A stretch of DNA of 64,000 bases, taken from NCBI RefSeq assembly GCF_014643535.1, contig NZ_BMJQ01000014.1, forward strand, positions 149,299 through 213,298. The letters are read 5' to 3'. The notes under the pieces are model-generated. The model did no database searches. It had not been told where the DNA came from and was given only the letters and a program-made list of their open reading frames with translations. Shown piece by piece: positions 38,107-47,693 of the stretch (its first letter is position 1; each line of letters starts with the position of its first letter). This DNA is from Aliidongia dinghuensis. GTDB taxonomy: Bacteria > Pseudomonadota > Alphaproteobacteria > ATCC43930 > CGMCC-115725. The position numbers and the translations under genes were made by a program.

Positions 38107-40740
38107 CTACGCCCGGCCGTGCCCTCGGCCCAGCACGGTCATCAGCACCGGCTGGACGATGAGCGTGCAGACCAGCACGTAGATCAGCGACATCATCAGG
38201 AGCAGCCCCATGCTGGCCGTGCCGGCATGGTGCGACAGCGCCAGGCTGCCGAACGCCGTGCCGGTCGTGCCCGCGCTGAACGCGACGGCACGCGCCGTCG
38301 ATGTCTGCAGGAGCTCGACCGGCCCGTGGCCGGTGCGCCAGAGCATCACGAAATAAATGTCGAAGGCGACGCCGATGCCCATCAGCAGCGGCACGGCAAT
38401 GACGTTCGCATAATTGAAGGCGAGCCCGATCGCGACGCTGGTGCCGAGCGCATAGAGCCCGGCAAGCGCCAGCGGCACGACCACCAGCACCACGTCACGC
38501 AGCCTGCGCAGGATGAACGCAAGCGCCACGGTGATGGCGCACAGCGCCAGCAGCGAGGCGGTGCGGAATGCATTGCTCACCGTCTTGCCCGATTCGAGGA
38601 TCGACACCGGTGCGCCGGTCGCCTCCGGCGCCAGCTTGCGAACGGCGGCGACGAAGGCCGCCATCTGCCGCTCGTCCTTCATGTCGCCCTTGGGGAAGAC
38701 CGAGACGCGCGCCCGGCCGTCGTTGGCGATCCAGTCGTCGCGGATCTCGGGCGGCATGCTCTCGGTCGTGAGCTTCTCGGCCGACATGGCGGCGCGCAGC
38801 ATGTCGACGCGCCCCTCGAAGCCGCCGAGCAGTGCGTCGCGCAGCGTCTTCACGTCACCGCTGCCGGGAGAGGCGAGGAAATGCTCGATCGCGGCCTGCA
38901 GCGTGGGGCCGGCGGTGCCGAGCGAGGCGCCGTGCGTGCCGGCGAGGAAGCTGCGCAGGTGCTCCGCATAGTTCCGCAGTGCCGCCCGCTCCTCGTCGTC
39001 GCTCGGCGGCGGCAGGGATGCGGCGTGATCCAGGATCGGCCCCAGCAGGAACTTGGTCTGATCGAGGATATCGAGCTTCGCCGGCTGGTCATCAGGGATG
39101 AAGCTCGACAAGGTGAGCGCCTGGCGCACCTCCGGCAGGGCCGAAATCTTGTCGGCGAGAGCATCGGCCGCCTGCAGGTTCGGTGTCAGGATCTCGATGC
39201 TATAGGGCGAAGCGAGCGGGTCGGAGGTCAGTTCCTTGACAGTCTTGACCGACTCCTTGCTCGGGTCCTTGAGGTCGAGCGGATCGGCGTCGAAGCGCAC
39301 GAACGGCACGCTCGCGGCACCGGCGACGCCCAGCAGCAGCGCCAGCGCCAGCACCGGCTTCGCATGGCCGGCGAGCCAGCGATCGATCGGCGCCGCCCAG
39401 GCGAAGCCCGCGGCCTCCGGCTTGCCGCGCGCCGGCAGCACGGTCAGCAGCGCCGGCAGGACGGTGAGGTTGGCGATGAGCGCCACGAACATGCTGGTGC
39501 CGGCGATGAGGCCCAGCTCCGACACGCCCTTGTAGTCGGTCGGCAGGAAGGAATAGAAGCCGACGGCGGTCGCGAGCGCCGCCAGACCCAGAGGCCCGCT
39601 GATGCCCCGGGCCGCACGCCGGAGCGCCTCCTGGTTCGCCACGGGCCGGTGCGCCGGCACGACGCCGCCGGTGACGGTGTGGAGCTCGGCGCGATAGCGC
39701 ATCGAGAACTGGATGCCGAAATCGACGCCGATGCCGATGAACAGCACAGCGAAGGCGATCGAGATCATGTTGAGCGTGCCGACCGCAGCCGCGGCGAAGG
39801 CGGCGGTCAGGACCAGCCCGACGACGAGCGTCACCAGAATTGCCAGGATGAGCCGCGGCGCCCTGAGCGCCCACAGCAGGATGCCGATGACCACGACGAC
39901 GGTGATCGCGGTCGCGGTTCCCGCGCCCTCGCTGACCGAGGCGAATTCCTCGTCCTCGAGCGGCACCTCGCCGGTGAGGCGCACGGTGACCCCTTTGGCG
40001 GCGAGGCCCAGGTCGGCGGCGGTCTGGCGGATGAGCGCGCTCGCCGCGGCACCCGGTTCGAGCGCATTGAAGTCGAGTTTCGCCTGGACCAGGATGAAAT
40101 GGCGCAGCTCCTCCGGGCGCGGCGGCTTGCCGGTCATGAGCTGGCCCCAGCTCACCGGCACGGGCTTGCCGGCGGTGACGCTGTCCATGGTCTTGGCGAA
40201 GAGCGCCATCGGCCCCGTGAGCTTGTCGCCCGACGCTTCGCCATCCTCCATGCCGGTCAGTGCCTGGCCCAAGACGCCGAACAGGCCGCGCAGGCTCGGG
40301 TCGGCATCGAGCGGCCCCATCAGCGGCTGCGCCTCGGCGATCTGGTCCGAGAGCTGCGCCAGCTCCTCTTTACTCAAGAACATGAGGCCGTAGCGGTTGA
40401 AGAACGGGCCGCTGTCCGGCCGCCGGACGCTCTTGAACACGTCCGTGCGGTCGGCGAGCGCCTTGGCAAGCGCGGCGGTCGCATCCTCGACCGCATCCGA
40501 GGACTTGCCATCGAGCACGACGGTCGTGAGGCTGGTGCTGTTGGGGAACGCCGCGTCATAGGCCGCTCCCTGCTTCTGCCACGGCAGGTCGGGCGACAAG
40601 AGCTTGCTCGTGTCGGTGTTGACGCCGAGATTGTCGGCGGCGAACCAGCCGCCCAGCACCGTCAGCAGCAGCGCCACCAGCAGCACGCGCCCGGCATGCC
40701 GGCGACAGAAATCGACCAAGGCTGAAAGTAAGCCGACCAT
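38107..40740 (-). CDS. hpnN: HpnN, RND-family hopanoid transporter
   Basis: The product is 877 residues. An N-terminal helix (VLLVALLLTVLGGWFA) precedes a periplasmic domain, followed by two sets of transmembrane helices, each headed by a large soluble loop, the MMPL/HpnN layout. In Rhodopseudomonas HpnN carries hopanoids to the outer membrane. A strong RBS (GATGAGGGGGAC) precedes the ATG at 40740, with a hairpin just upstream. It is convergent with hpnM, its usual partner. Confidence 0.9.
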   Translation of the reverse strand: MVGLLSALVDFCRRHAGRVLLVALLLTVLGGWFAADNLGVNTDTSKLLSPDLPWQKQGAAYDAAFPNSTSLTTVVLDGKSSDAVEDATAALAKALADRTDVFKSVRRPDSGPFFNRYGLMFLSKEELAQLSDQIAEAQPLMGPLDADPSLRGLFGVLGQALTGMEDGEASGDKLTGPMALFAKTMDSVTAGKPVPVSWGQLMTGKPPRPEELRHFILVQAKLDFNALEPGAAASALIRQTAADLGLAAKGVTVRLTGEVPLEDEEFASVSEGAGTATAITVVVVIGILLWALRAPRLILAILVTLVVGLVLTAAFAAAAVGTLNMISIAFAVLFIGIGVDFGIQFSMRYRAELHTVTGGVVPAHRPVANQEALRRAARGISGPLGLAALATAVGFYSFLPTDYKGVSELGLIAGTSMFVALIANLTVLPALLTVLPARGKPEAAGFAWAAPIDRWLAGHAKPVLALALLLGVAGAASVPFVRFDADPLDLKDPSKESVKTVKELTSDPLASPYSIEILTPNLQAADALADKISALPEVRQALTLSSFIPDDQPAKLDILDQTKFLLGPILDHAASLPPPSDDEERAALRNYAEHLRSFLAGTHGASLGTAGPTLQAAIEHFLASPGSGDVKTLRDALLGGFEGRVDMLRAAMSAEKLTTESMPPEIRDDWIANDGRARVSVFPKGDMKDERQMAAFVAAVRKLAPEATGAPVSILESGKTVSNAFRTASLLALCAITVALAFILRRLRDVVLVVVPLALAGLYALGTSVAIGLAFNYANVIAVPLLMGIGVAFDIYFVMLWRTGHGPVELLQTSTARAVAFSAGTTGTAFGSLALSHHAGTASMGLLLMMSLIYVLVCTLIVQPVLMTVLGRGHGRA

Positions 40741-41105
40741 GTCCCCCTCATCGAAAGCGCGATGCCGACGAGAGGCTCCTCGCCGGCATCGCGCCCCTTA
40801 CCCCATCCCGCAGCCGCACCCTCGTCCATCCGAAGGCTGAAGACCGCAGACATTCCCACCCTGCCGGCCGATTCCGGCAGCGGGAAGGCAAAGAGCGCGG
40901 AACCTCGGGAAACGATGGTGGACGGAGCAATGCGGCAGGCGGGGGTCTCGGTCGGCACCCTAGCGATAGTCCCTTGGAAACGCCAGATGTAGACATCTAC
41001 CATGCGGATCGGAGCGGAACGCGACGCCCGGCCCCACCGGGCGGCGGGTCGCATTGCGGCCGATGCCGGGCCGAATGTGCGAAAATGGCAGTGATTGAGG
41101 GTGAG
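40741..41105. other. 365-base intergenic region between hpnN and the LOG gene
   Basis: No convincing gene is present. Two features stand out: a long hairpin at 40757-40794 close to hpnN, and a 14-base palindrome AGATGT-AG-ACATCT at 40985-40998, 108-121 bases before the LOG start. Promoters for both divergent genes must lie here, but I see no clean -35/-10 pair. Confidence 0.6.
40757..40794 (-). promoter_or_regulatory. Long hairpin in the hpnN leader
   Basis: An exact 11-base stem pairs GCGCGATGCCG (40757-40767) with CGGCATCGCGC (40784-40794). Past a single mismatch, an inner CGAG/CTCG stem closes the loop. It ends 16 bases before the hpnN start codon, beside the RBS. It may control translation or mRNA stability; no upstream minus-strand gene needs a terminator here. 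Confidence 0.5.
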
Positions 41106-41690
41106 ATGGCGTCGATCAAGAGCGTTTGCGTCTATTGCGGATCGTCCAATCGGGTCGATGCGCGTTTCCTGGACGCGGCGGCGGAGTTGGGACGCCTTAT
41201 TGGCCGAGCCGGCATCGAGCTCATCTACGGCGGCGGCCGCGTCGGCCTCATGGGCCGCGTGGCGGATGGGGTGCTGGCCGAGGGCGGCCGGGTCGTCGGC
41301 ATCATCCCGCGGCATCTGCACGAGCGCGAGGTGGCGCACCAGACGGTGAGCGAGCTCGTGCTCGTCGACACCATGCACGAGCGCAAGCAGCTGATGGCAG
41401 AACGCGCCGACGGTTTCGTCGTGCTGCCGGGCGGCTACGGCACGCTCGACGAGATGTTCGAGATCATCACCTGGCGGCAGCTGGGCCTGCACGACAAGCC
41501 GCTGGTGCTGGCCGACGTCCACGGCTATTGGGCGCCGCTCGTCGATTTGCTCGACCGGATCATCGAAACCGGCTTCGCTCAGCCCGACTGCCGCAATCTC
41601 TATCAGACCGTGACGCGGATCGAGGACATCCTGCCGGCGCTCTATGCCGTGAGCCCGCCGCGGCAGCCGGTCGAATCGAAGTGGATGTGA
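41106..41690 (+). CDS. LOG-family nucleotide 5'-monophosphate phosphoribohydrolase
   Basis: The product is 194 residues in the Rossmann-like LOG fold. The early VCVYCGSSNRVD and the signature PGGYGTLDEMFE are intact, with the preceding ERKQLMAERAD typical of the family. LOG proteins cleave ribose 5'-phosphate from cytokinin nucleotides or other purine nucleotides; in bacteria the true substrate varies. The ATG at 41106 precedes the conserved start; a TTG at 40974 in frame gives no family match. A palindrome follows its stop. Confidence 0.9.
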   Translation: MASIKSVCVYCGSSNRVDARFLDAAAELGRLIGRAGIELIYGGGRVGLMGRVADGVLAEGGRVVGIIPRHLHEREVAHQTVSELVLVDTMHERKQLMAERADGFVVLPGGYGTLDEMFEIITWRQLGLHDKPLVLADVHGYWAPLVDLLDRIIETGFAQPDCRNLYQTVTRIEDILPALYAVSPPRQPVESKWM

Positions 41691-41698
41691 CGCGCTTG

Positions 41699-41718
41699 CG
41701 ACAAGAGCCCTCTTGTCG
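41699..41718 (+). terminator. Perfect palindrome after the LOG gene, possible terminator
   Basis: The 9-base arms CGACAAGAG and CTCTTGTCG flank a CC centre, beginning 8 bases after the LOG stop. The following sequence (GCCCTAATTC) has no strong T run. It could be a weak terminator or a protein-binding site ahead of icd. Confidence 0.4.
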
Positions 41719-41887
41719 GCCCTAATTCAGATGCTATGGTCCTCCGCCCTCGCGCCGCGGCCGAACCTCTTGGGTTTCGCGAACCGGATCCCATAATCCG
41801 GAACGAGCTGCCGCGTGCCGCCCCTGTTTGCCTCGCCCTCGCCCGCCTAACCTCTCGAGCGGGCAGGCCCTCTGGAGACGCGTTCTG

Positions 41888-43102
41888 ATGAGCAAGATCA
41901 CGGTGAAGAACCCGGTCGTCGAACTCGACGGCGACGAGATGACCCGCATCATCTGGAAGTTCATCAAGGACAAGCTGATCGTCCCCTACCTCGACGTCGA
42001 CCTGAAGTACTACGACCTGGGCATGGAGCATCGCGACGCCACCAACGACCAGGTGACGGTCGATGCGGCGAATGCGATCAAGCAATACGGCGTCGGCGTC
42101 AAGTGCGCGACCATCACGCCGGACGAGGCGCGCGTCGAGGAATTCAAGCTCAAGAAGATGTGGAAGTCGCCGAACGGCACGATCCGCAACATCCTGGGCG
42201 GCACCGTGTTCCGCGAGCCGATCATCTGCAAGAACGTGCCGCGCCTCGTGCCCGGCTGGACCGCGCCGATCGTGATCGGCCGTCATGCCTTCGGCGACCA
42301 GTACCGTGCCACCGACTTCAAGGTGCCGGGCAAGGGCAAGCTCACCATGACCTTCACGCCGGAGGGCGGCGGCGAGCCGATCCATTACGACGTGTTCGAC
42401 TTCCCGGGCTCGGGCGTCGCCATGGGCATGTACAACCTCGACGAATCGATCCGCGACTTCGCCCGCGCCAGCTTCAACTACGGTCTGCTCAAGAACTGGC
42501 CGGTCTATCTCTCCACCAAGAACACGATCCTCAAGGCCTATGACGGCCGCTTCAAGGATCTGTTCCTGGAAGTGTTCGAAAGCGAGTTCAAGGCCGAGTT
42601 CGACAAGCGCAAGATCACCTACGAGCATCGCCTGATCGACGACATGGTCGCCTCGGCGCTCAAGTGGAGCGGCGAATTCGTCTGGGCCTGCAAGAACTAC
42701 GACGGCGACGTGCAGTCCGACACGGTGGCACAGGGCTTCGGCTCGCTCGGTCTCATGACCTCCGTGCTGCTGGCACCGGACGGCAACACGGTCGAGGCGG
42801 AAGCCGCCCACGGCACGGTGACCCGGCATTATCGCCAGCACCAGCAGGGCAAGGAGACCTCGACCAACCCGATCGCCTCGATCTTCGCCTGGACGCGCGG
42901 CCTCTACTACCGCGGCAAGTTCGACGGCACGCCGGACGTGCAGCACTTCGCCGAGACGCTCGAGAAGGTCTGCGTCGAGACGGTCGAGTCGGGCCGGATG
43001 ACCAAGGACCTCGCCATCCTGATCGGCCCGAACGAGCCGTGGCTGTCGACCACCCAGTTCCTGGATGCGCTCGACGAGGGCCTTAAGAAGGCGATGAAGT
43101 AA
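41888..43102 (+). CDS. icd: NADP-dependent isocitrate dehydrogenase (type II)
   Basis: The product is 404 residues. The start MSKITVKNPVVELDGDEMTR and the substrate-binding SPNGTIRN are typical of the eukaryote-like type II NADP enzymes common in alphaproteobacteria, as are the later EAAHGTVTRHYR and STNPIASIFAW. It converts isocitrate to 2-oxoglutarate in the TCA cycle. The ATG at 41888 was chosen for the match to family starts. It ends with a good intrinsic terminator. Confidence 0.95.
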   Translation: MSKITVKNPVVELDGDEMTRIIWKFIKDKLIVPYLDVDLKYYDLGMEHRDATNDQVTVDAANAIKQYGVGVKCATITPDEARVEEFKLKKMWKSPNGTIRNILGGTVFREPIICKNVPRLVPGWTAPIVIGRHAFGDQYRATDFKVPGKGKLTMTFTPEGGGEPIHYDVFDFPGSGVAMGMYNLDESIRDFARASFNYGLLKNWPVYLSTKNTILKAYDGRFKDLFLEVFESEFKAEFDKRKITYEHRLIDDMVASALKWSGEFVWACKNYDGDVQSDTVAQGFGSLGLMTSVLLAPDGNTVEAEAAHGTVTRHYRQHQQGKETSTNPIASIFAWTRGLYYRGKFDGTPDVQHFAETLEKVCVETVESGRMTKDLAILIGPNEPWLSTTQFLDALDEGLKKAMK

Positions 43103-43130
43103 GCTCGTTTCGAGAACGGAACGAAATGGC

Positions 43131-43166
43131 ACGGGCCGGGGAGCGATCCCTGGCCCGTTTGCTTTT
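43131..43166 (+). terminator. Intrinsic terminator of icd
   Basis: A 7-base stem ACGGGCC (43131-43137) pairs with GGCCCGT (43152-43158), with an inner GGG/CCC pairing, and TTTGCTTTT follows. It lies 28 bases after the icd stop. Confidence 0.8.
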
Positions 43167-43225
43167 CGCAGGCGACCTCTGGCCCGGCTTGACCTGGTCC
43201 CATGCGCCGGTATCTCCTCGCCGCC

Positions 43226-44092
43226 ATGAGCTATCGGCGTCATCTCGAAGCCTGCAATCGCTTCGATCCTGAGCGTTTCCTGCCGCTGCTGCTGAGGGGG
43301 CGCCGCGTCGGTTTCGTCCGCCGGGACAATGCCCGGCTGCTTGCGGCCTTTCCCCACATTTTCCGCCGGTCGGCGGACGCGGTCGCAATCGCCGACACGA
43401 TCGAGGGAGCGGACGCCGTGACCCAAGCGTTCGGGGAGGCGACCGACGGGCTGATCCGCGCTGGCATGGTAAACAAGCGGCGCAACGAGATGTTCGCGAT
43501 CACCGACGGCTGGGGCGGGCCGTTGTTGTTCGAACTCGACCGGGGGATGATCGAGTTCTTCGGCGCCCGCGCCTATGCGGTGCATCTGAATGGCTGGCGG
43601 CCAGGGGTCGACGGCCCGGAGTTCTGGATCGCCAAACGCGCCATGAACAAGGCGATGGCGCCAGGCAAGCTCGACAACATGGTCGCCGGCGGTCTTGGAG
43701 CCGGCTACACCGCCTGGGAGACGGTGCTGAAGGAAGCCAGGGAAGAGGCCGGCGTGCCCGAGGCCGTGGCGAGCCGCGCCCATGCTGCCGGCGCCATCCG
43801 CTACCGGATAGAGCTGCCCGACGGCATGCGTGATGAAGTGCTGTTCGTCTACGACATCGAGGTACCGACGGAGTTCGTGCCGCGCAACGCCGATGGTGAA
43901 GTCGAGGATTTCCGGCTGCTGTCGGCACGCGAGTGCCTGCGGCTGGTGCGAGAAACCGACCAGTTCAAGTATGACGTCAATCTGGTGCTGATCGATTTCG
44001 GCCTGCGCCATGGACTGATCGTGCCGGAGGCGCCGGACTATCTGGCCCTCGCCGAGGGTCTGCGGGGCAGCTTGGTGCGCGGCGAACGCTAA
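43226..44092 (+). CDS. Nudix hydrolase with DUF4743-type N-terminal domain
   Basis: The product is about 288 residues. An N-terminal domain of about 110 residues, starting MSYRRHLEACNRFDPERF, is the DUF4743 region also seen in thiamine-pyrophosphokinase-associated Nudix proteins. The Nudix box region is NMVAGGLGAGYTAWET followed by VLKEAREEAGV. The catalytic EEAG core is present, but the first conserved Glu is replaced by Tyr and the Arg of the usual REUxEE is Lys. It may act on thiamine diphosphate-like compounds by analogy. An ATG eight codons upstream (43202) is an alternative start. Confidence 0.78.
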   Translation: MSYRRHLEACNRFDPERFLPLLLRGRRVGFVRRDNARLLAAFPHIFRRSADAVAIADTIEGADAVTQAFGEATDGLIRAGMVNKRRNEMFAITDGWGGPLLFELDRGMIEFFGARAYAVHLNGWRPGVDGPEFWIAKRAMNKAMAPGKLDNMVAGGLGAGYTAWETVLKEAREEAGVPEAVASRAHAAGAIRYRIELPDGMRDEVLFVYDIEVPTEFVPRNADGEVEDFRLLSARECLRLVRETDQFKYDVNLVLIDFGLRHGLIVPEAPDYLALAEGLRGSLVRGER

Positions 44093-44156
44093 AGGCGCAA
44101 CCATGCCGAGCCGAAGGGCGGCTTTCGCAGGAATACGAGAGGTTTCAGCGCTTCGC

Positions 44157-45191
44157 TCAAACCCATGGCCGCTCGTCGTGGCGGCCGGTCGGGAACAGGG
44201 TCAGGTACTGGACCAGCCGCGGCCGGTCGGTGCGGTTCGGGCTGCTGCCGTGCGGCAGGGCGTGGTGCCAGATGATGAGGTCGCCGGCCTTGCCCGGAAT
44301 CGGCACCGCCGCGGCACGGATCTCATCGTCGAGCTGCCGCGGATCGGCACCAGACGGCAGAGCGGCGATCCAATCGGTGAGCCGGTGCTGGAAGCCCGGC
44401 ACGCAGGTGAAGGCGCCCTGCTCCGCCATCGTGTCGGTCAGATAGAGGATGCCCTGCAGCCCGAACGGCATGGGCAACGCGATGCTGGTATCCCAATGCA
44501 GATGCGGCCCCGGAAATTGCCAGCCCGGCCGTTCCGGCGGATTGAAGCCGGCGCGGTCGGCCGTCGCCCAAAGGTCGTTGGTGCCCCAGAGCTGGGCGAA
44601 GGCGGCGCGAATGCGCGGCGCGCGGCGGACGGCACGAAGGGCCGGATGGTGAACGAGGTTCGTCCAGATGCTGTGGCCGTGGTCACGGCCATACCAGCTG
44701 GCCGGCCGATCGGGCGCCGCATCGAGCGCCTGCCACAGCGCCGCCTCGACCGCAGCCCGCGTCGGCTCGTCGACCGCGTCGGAAAGCACGACATACCCGT
44801 CACGCTCCCAGCCAGCGAGCTGGTCCGCACCCAGCACGGGCGCCGGCATCAGCAGTTCCAGGGCCGGATCCCCTACCCCGCCGGTCATCCGGACGATCGC
44901 ATCATTGACCCGACGCACCCGGTCCGGATCGAGCGCGCCGCCGTTGGCCTCCAGCACCCAGCGCTCGAACGCCGCGAAATCATGGCCGTCGTTGAGGAAA
45001 CGCAGGCTTTCGAGCAGGCCGAGATCGAGACCGTAGAGTGCGACCTGGTCGAGCGGATGGTCGGCAGCGCCGTCCCGCTGGCCCAACCGCTCGCGCGCAA
45101 GCCGCGACCACAGGCGTTTCAGGTGCATGATGCCGAGGCTGCCCATGTCCTCAGGCGCCGCTAGCGCCGGTATCGCCCGATCGCCGCCCAT
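44157..45191 (-). CDS. Phytanoyl-CoA dioxygenase (PhyH)-family protein
   Basis: The product is about 344 residues. The second half is a double-stranded beta-helix Fe(II)/2-oxoglutarate oxygenase: the HxD iron motif is in HLHWDTS, and the distal His and the 2-oxoglutarate Arg are in WHHALPHGSSPNRTDRPRLV. The first 120 residues are helical and hard to assign. The ATG at 45191 follows a GGGGA RBS; the ATG at 45236 has none. Substrate is unknown. It is on the same strand as recA, behind the recA terminator. Confidence 0.8.
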   Translation of the reverse strand: MGGDRAIPALAAPEDMGSLGIMHLKRLWSRLARERLGQRDGAADHPLDQVALYGLDLGLLESLRFLNDGHDFAAFERWVLEANGGALDPDRVRRVNDAIVRMTGGVGDPALELLMPAPVLGADQLAGWERDGYVVLSDAVDEPTRAAVEAALWQALDAAPDRPASWYGRDHGHSIWTNLVHHPALRAVRRAPRIRAAFAQLWGTNDLWATADRAGFNPPERPGWQFPGPHLHWDTSIALPMPFGLQGILYLTDTMAEQGAFTCVPGFQHRLTDWIAALPSGADPRQLDDEIRAAAVPIPGKAGDLIIWHHALPHGSSPNRTDRPRLVQYLTLFPTGRHDERPWV

Positions 45192-45265
45192 GCTCGTCCC
45201 CTTGGCGTCAGGGCCCGAGTGTCCGAATTCAATCACTAGACGTCAATCGTCGAGCGGCACACGCC

Positions 45266-45305
45266 CAAAAAGAAACGGCCCGCGCCGGTTTCCCGGTGCG
45301 GGCCG
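45266..45305 (-). terminator. Intrinsic terminator of recA
   Basis: An 11-base stem with one wobble pairs CGGCCCGCGCC (45276-45286) and GGTGCGGGCCG (45295-45305). On the minus strand TTTCTTTTTGGG follows. It lies 22 bases after the recA stop. Confidence 0.85.
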
Positions 45306-45327
45306 CTCGATCCAGTACCAGAGTCGG

Positions 45328-46398
<1,071 letters not shown>

Positions 46399-46466
46399 TG
46401 CCCGGTCCCCTTATTCCATAGGCCTCTCGGCGATGCAACGCGCATCACTGTACATGCTTTGTTCCG

Positions 46467-46481
46467 GAACACAATAGGAAC
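46467..46481 (-). promoter_or_regulatory. LexA (SOS) box of recA
   Basis: The plus strand reads GAAC-ACAATAG-GAAC, which on the minus strand is GTTC-N7-GTTC, the alphaproteobacterial LexA consensus, exact. It overlaps a likely -35 (TTGTGT) with a TACAGT -10 sixteen bases on, about 70 bases before the recA start. Confidence 0.85.
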
Positions 46482-46520
46482 ATTTCGCGCGAAACGATCT
46501 TTGGAGTGCCTTGCCGGGCG

Positions 46521-47600
46521 TCACACGAGCAAGCGGTCGACCGCCATTTCGTTCCATTCGAGGCCGAGTCCCGGCCCTTGGGCCGTCACGCAACCGCGCT
46601 CAACTGCAAGCGGCCGCTCCAGCAACCGGGATGCCTTGTCGAGATGTTCGAGCCAGAGCGCCGTCGGCGTCACCGCAAGCAGATGGGCGCTCGCCTCGAG
46701 GAAGCTGTGACTCGACACCGGCAGCGACGCCGCCTTGGCCAGCGCCGCCGCTTCGAGCCAGCCGGTAACACCACCGATCTTCATGACGTCGAGCATGGCA
46801 TGGTCCGAAGCGCCGGCGGCGACGGCGTCCGCCGCCGCCCGCGGGAACCACCAGTTTTCCCCGGTCTGCACCGGCACGGGCGAGCCGGCCCGGACGCGCG
46901 CGTGGCCCGCCAGATCCTCGGCCGCGACCGGCTCCTCGATCCAGGTCAGGTCGAATTTGGCGAGCGCCGCCGCACGCCGAAGTGCCTCGGTCGGGTCGAG
47001 CGACTGGTTATAGTCGACCATGAGGGCGATGCCGGGCCCGATCATGGTGCGGACGGCGGCGATGTCGGCCAGATCGCGCGCGAAGTCGGCGCCGCCGACC
47101 TTGATCTTGAGGCCCTGGAAGCCGGCCGCGACCGCGTCTAGGATCACCCGCTCGTCGGCCGCGACATCGATGATGCCGAAACTGGCATAGGCGCGAATCG
47201 GCCGCGGCGCGCCGCCGAGCAGGCTTGCGAGCGGCAGGTCGGCGGCGCGCGCCAGGATGTCCCAGAACGCCATGTCGAGCCCGGCGATTGCCATGCCGAC
47301 TAGCCCCTGCAAGCCCAGCAGCCGGAAGCGCCGCTCGAGCGCGCGCATGCGCAGGGCGGGCGCCACGGCGGCCCCCGTCAATTCCGCGCCGATCTCGCTC
47401 ACCAGCCGGGCGAGCGGCACCAGGACCGGCCTGGTATAGGCGAAGAGATAGCTGCGCCCGATGACGCCGGCCGTCGTCGCGACATCGATCAGCACCAGCG
47501 GCGTCGCCGGGATGTCGCCCGCGGCGGTGCGCACCGGCCGATCGAGCGGCACCATGACCGGCCGTGCCGTGACGCTGCGGATCTCCAGCCTATCGCCCAT
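46521..47600 (-). CDS. Enolase-superfamily enzyme (mandelate racemase/muconate cycloisomerase type)
   Basis: The product is about 359 residues with an N-terminal capping domain and a TIM barrel. The catalytic KxK is in GLKIKVGG; metal ligands are in LMVDYNQS, WIEEPV and QTGENWW, and a likely catalytic His is in SSHSFLEASAH, which points to the mandelate-racemase branch. Substrate is probably a hydroxy or sugar acid. The ATG at 47600 follows a GGAGAGGG RBS. It is divergent from a TetR gene that probably regulates it. Confidence 0.87.
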   Translation of the reverse strand: MGDRLEIRSVTARPVMVPLDRPVRTAAGDIPATPLVLIDVATTAGVIGRSYLFAYTRPVLVPLARLVSEIGAELTGAAVAPALRMRALERRFRLLGLQGLVGMAIAGLDMAFWDILARAADLPLASLLGGAPRPIRAYASFGIIDVAADERVILDAVAAGFQGLKIKVGGADFARDLADIAAVRTMIGPGIALMVDYNQSLDPTEALRRAAALAKFDLTWIEEPVAAEDLAGHARVRAGSPVPVQTGENWWFPRAAADAVAAGASDHAMLDVMKIGGVTGWLEAAALAKAASLPVSSHSFLEASAHLLAVTPTALWLEHLDKASRLLERPLAVERGCVTAQGPGLGLEWNEMAVDRLLV

Positions 47601-47657
47601 CACCCTCTCCTTCGCTCGAACCAGAGGATTGAGGCTTAGCCGCACGCGCGTGGCTCG

Positions 47658-47677
47658 ATACACTCACTCGTCGGTAT
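47658..47677. promoter_or_regulatory. Candidate TetR operator between the enolase-type and tetR genes
   Basis: The 93-base divergent spacer carries ATAC-N12-GTAT arms (ATACACTCACTCGTCGGTAT), with only the outer arms and one inner pair symmetric. It lies 16 bases before the tetR start. The position suits autoregulation; the symmetry is weak. Confidence 0.35.
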
Positions 47678-47693
47678 ACGAAGAGGATCCCCC

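Noticed and set aside
40762..40992. Possible 76-residue gene in the hpnN-LOG gap
   Set aside because: It overlaps the hpnN leader hairpin, has Pro/Ser/Arg-rich composition typical of chance frames in GC-rich DNA, and has no RBS.
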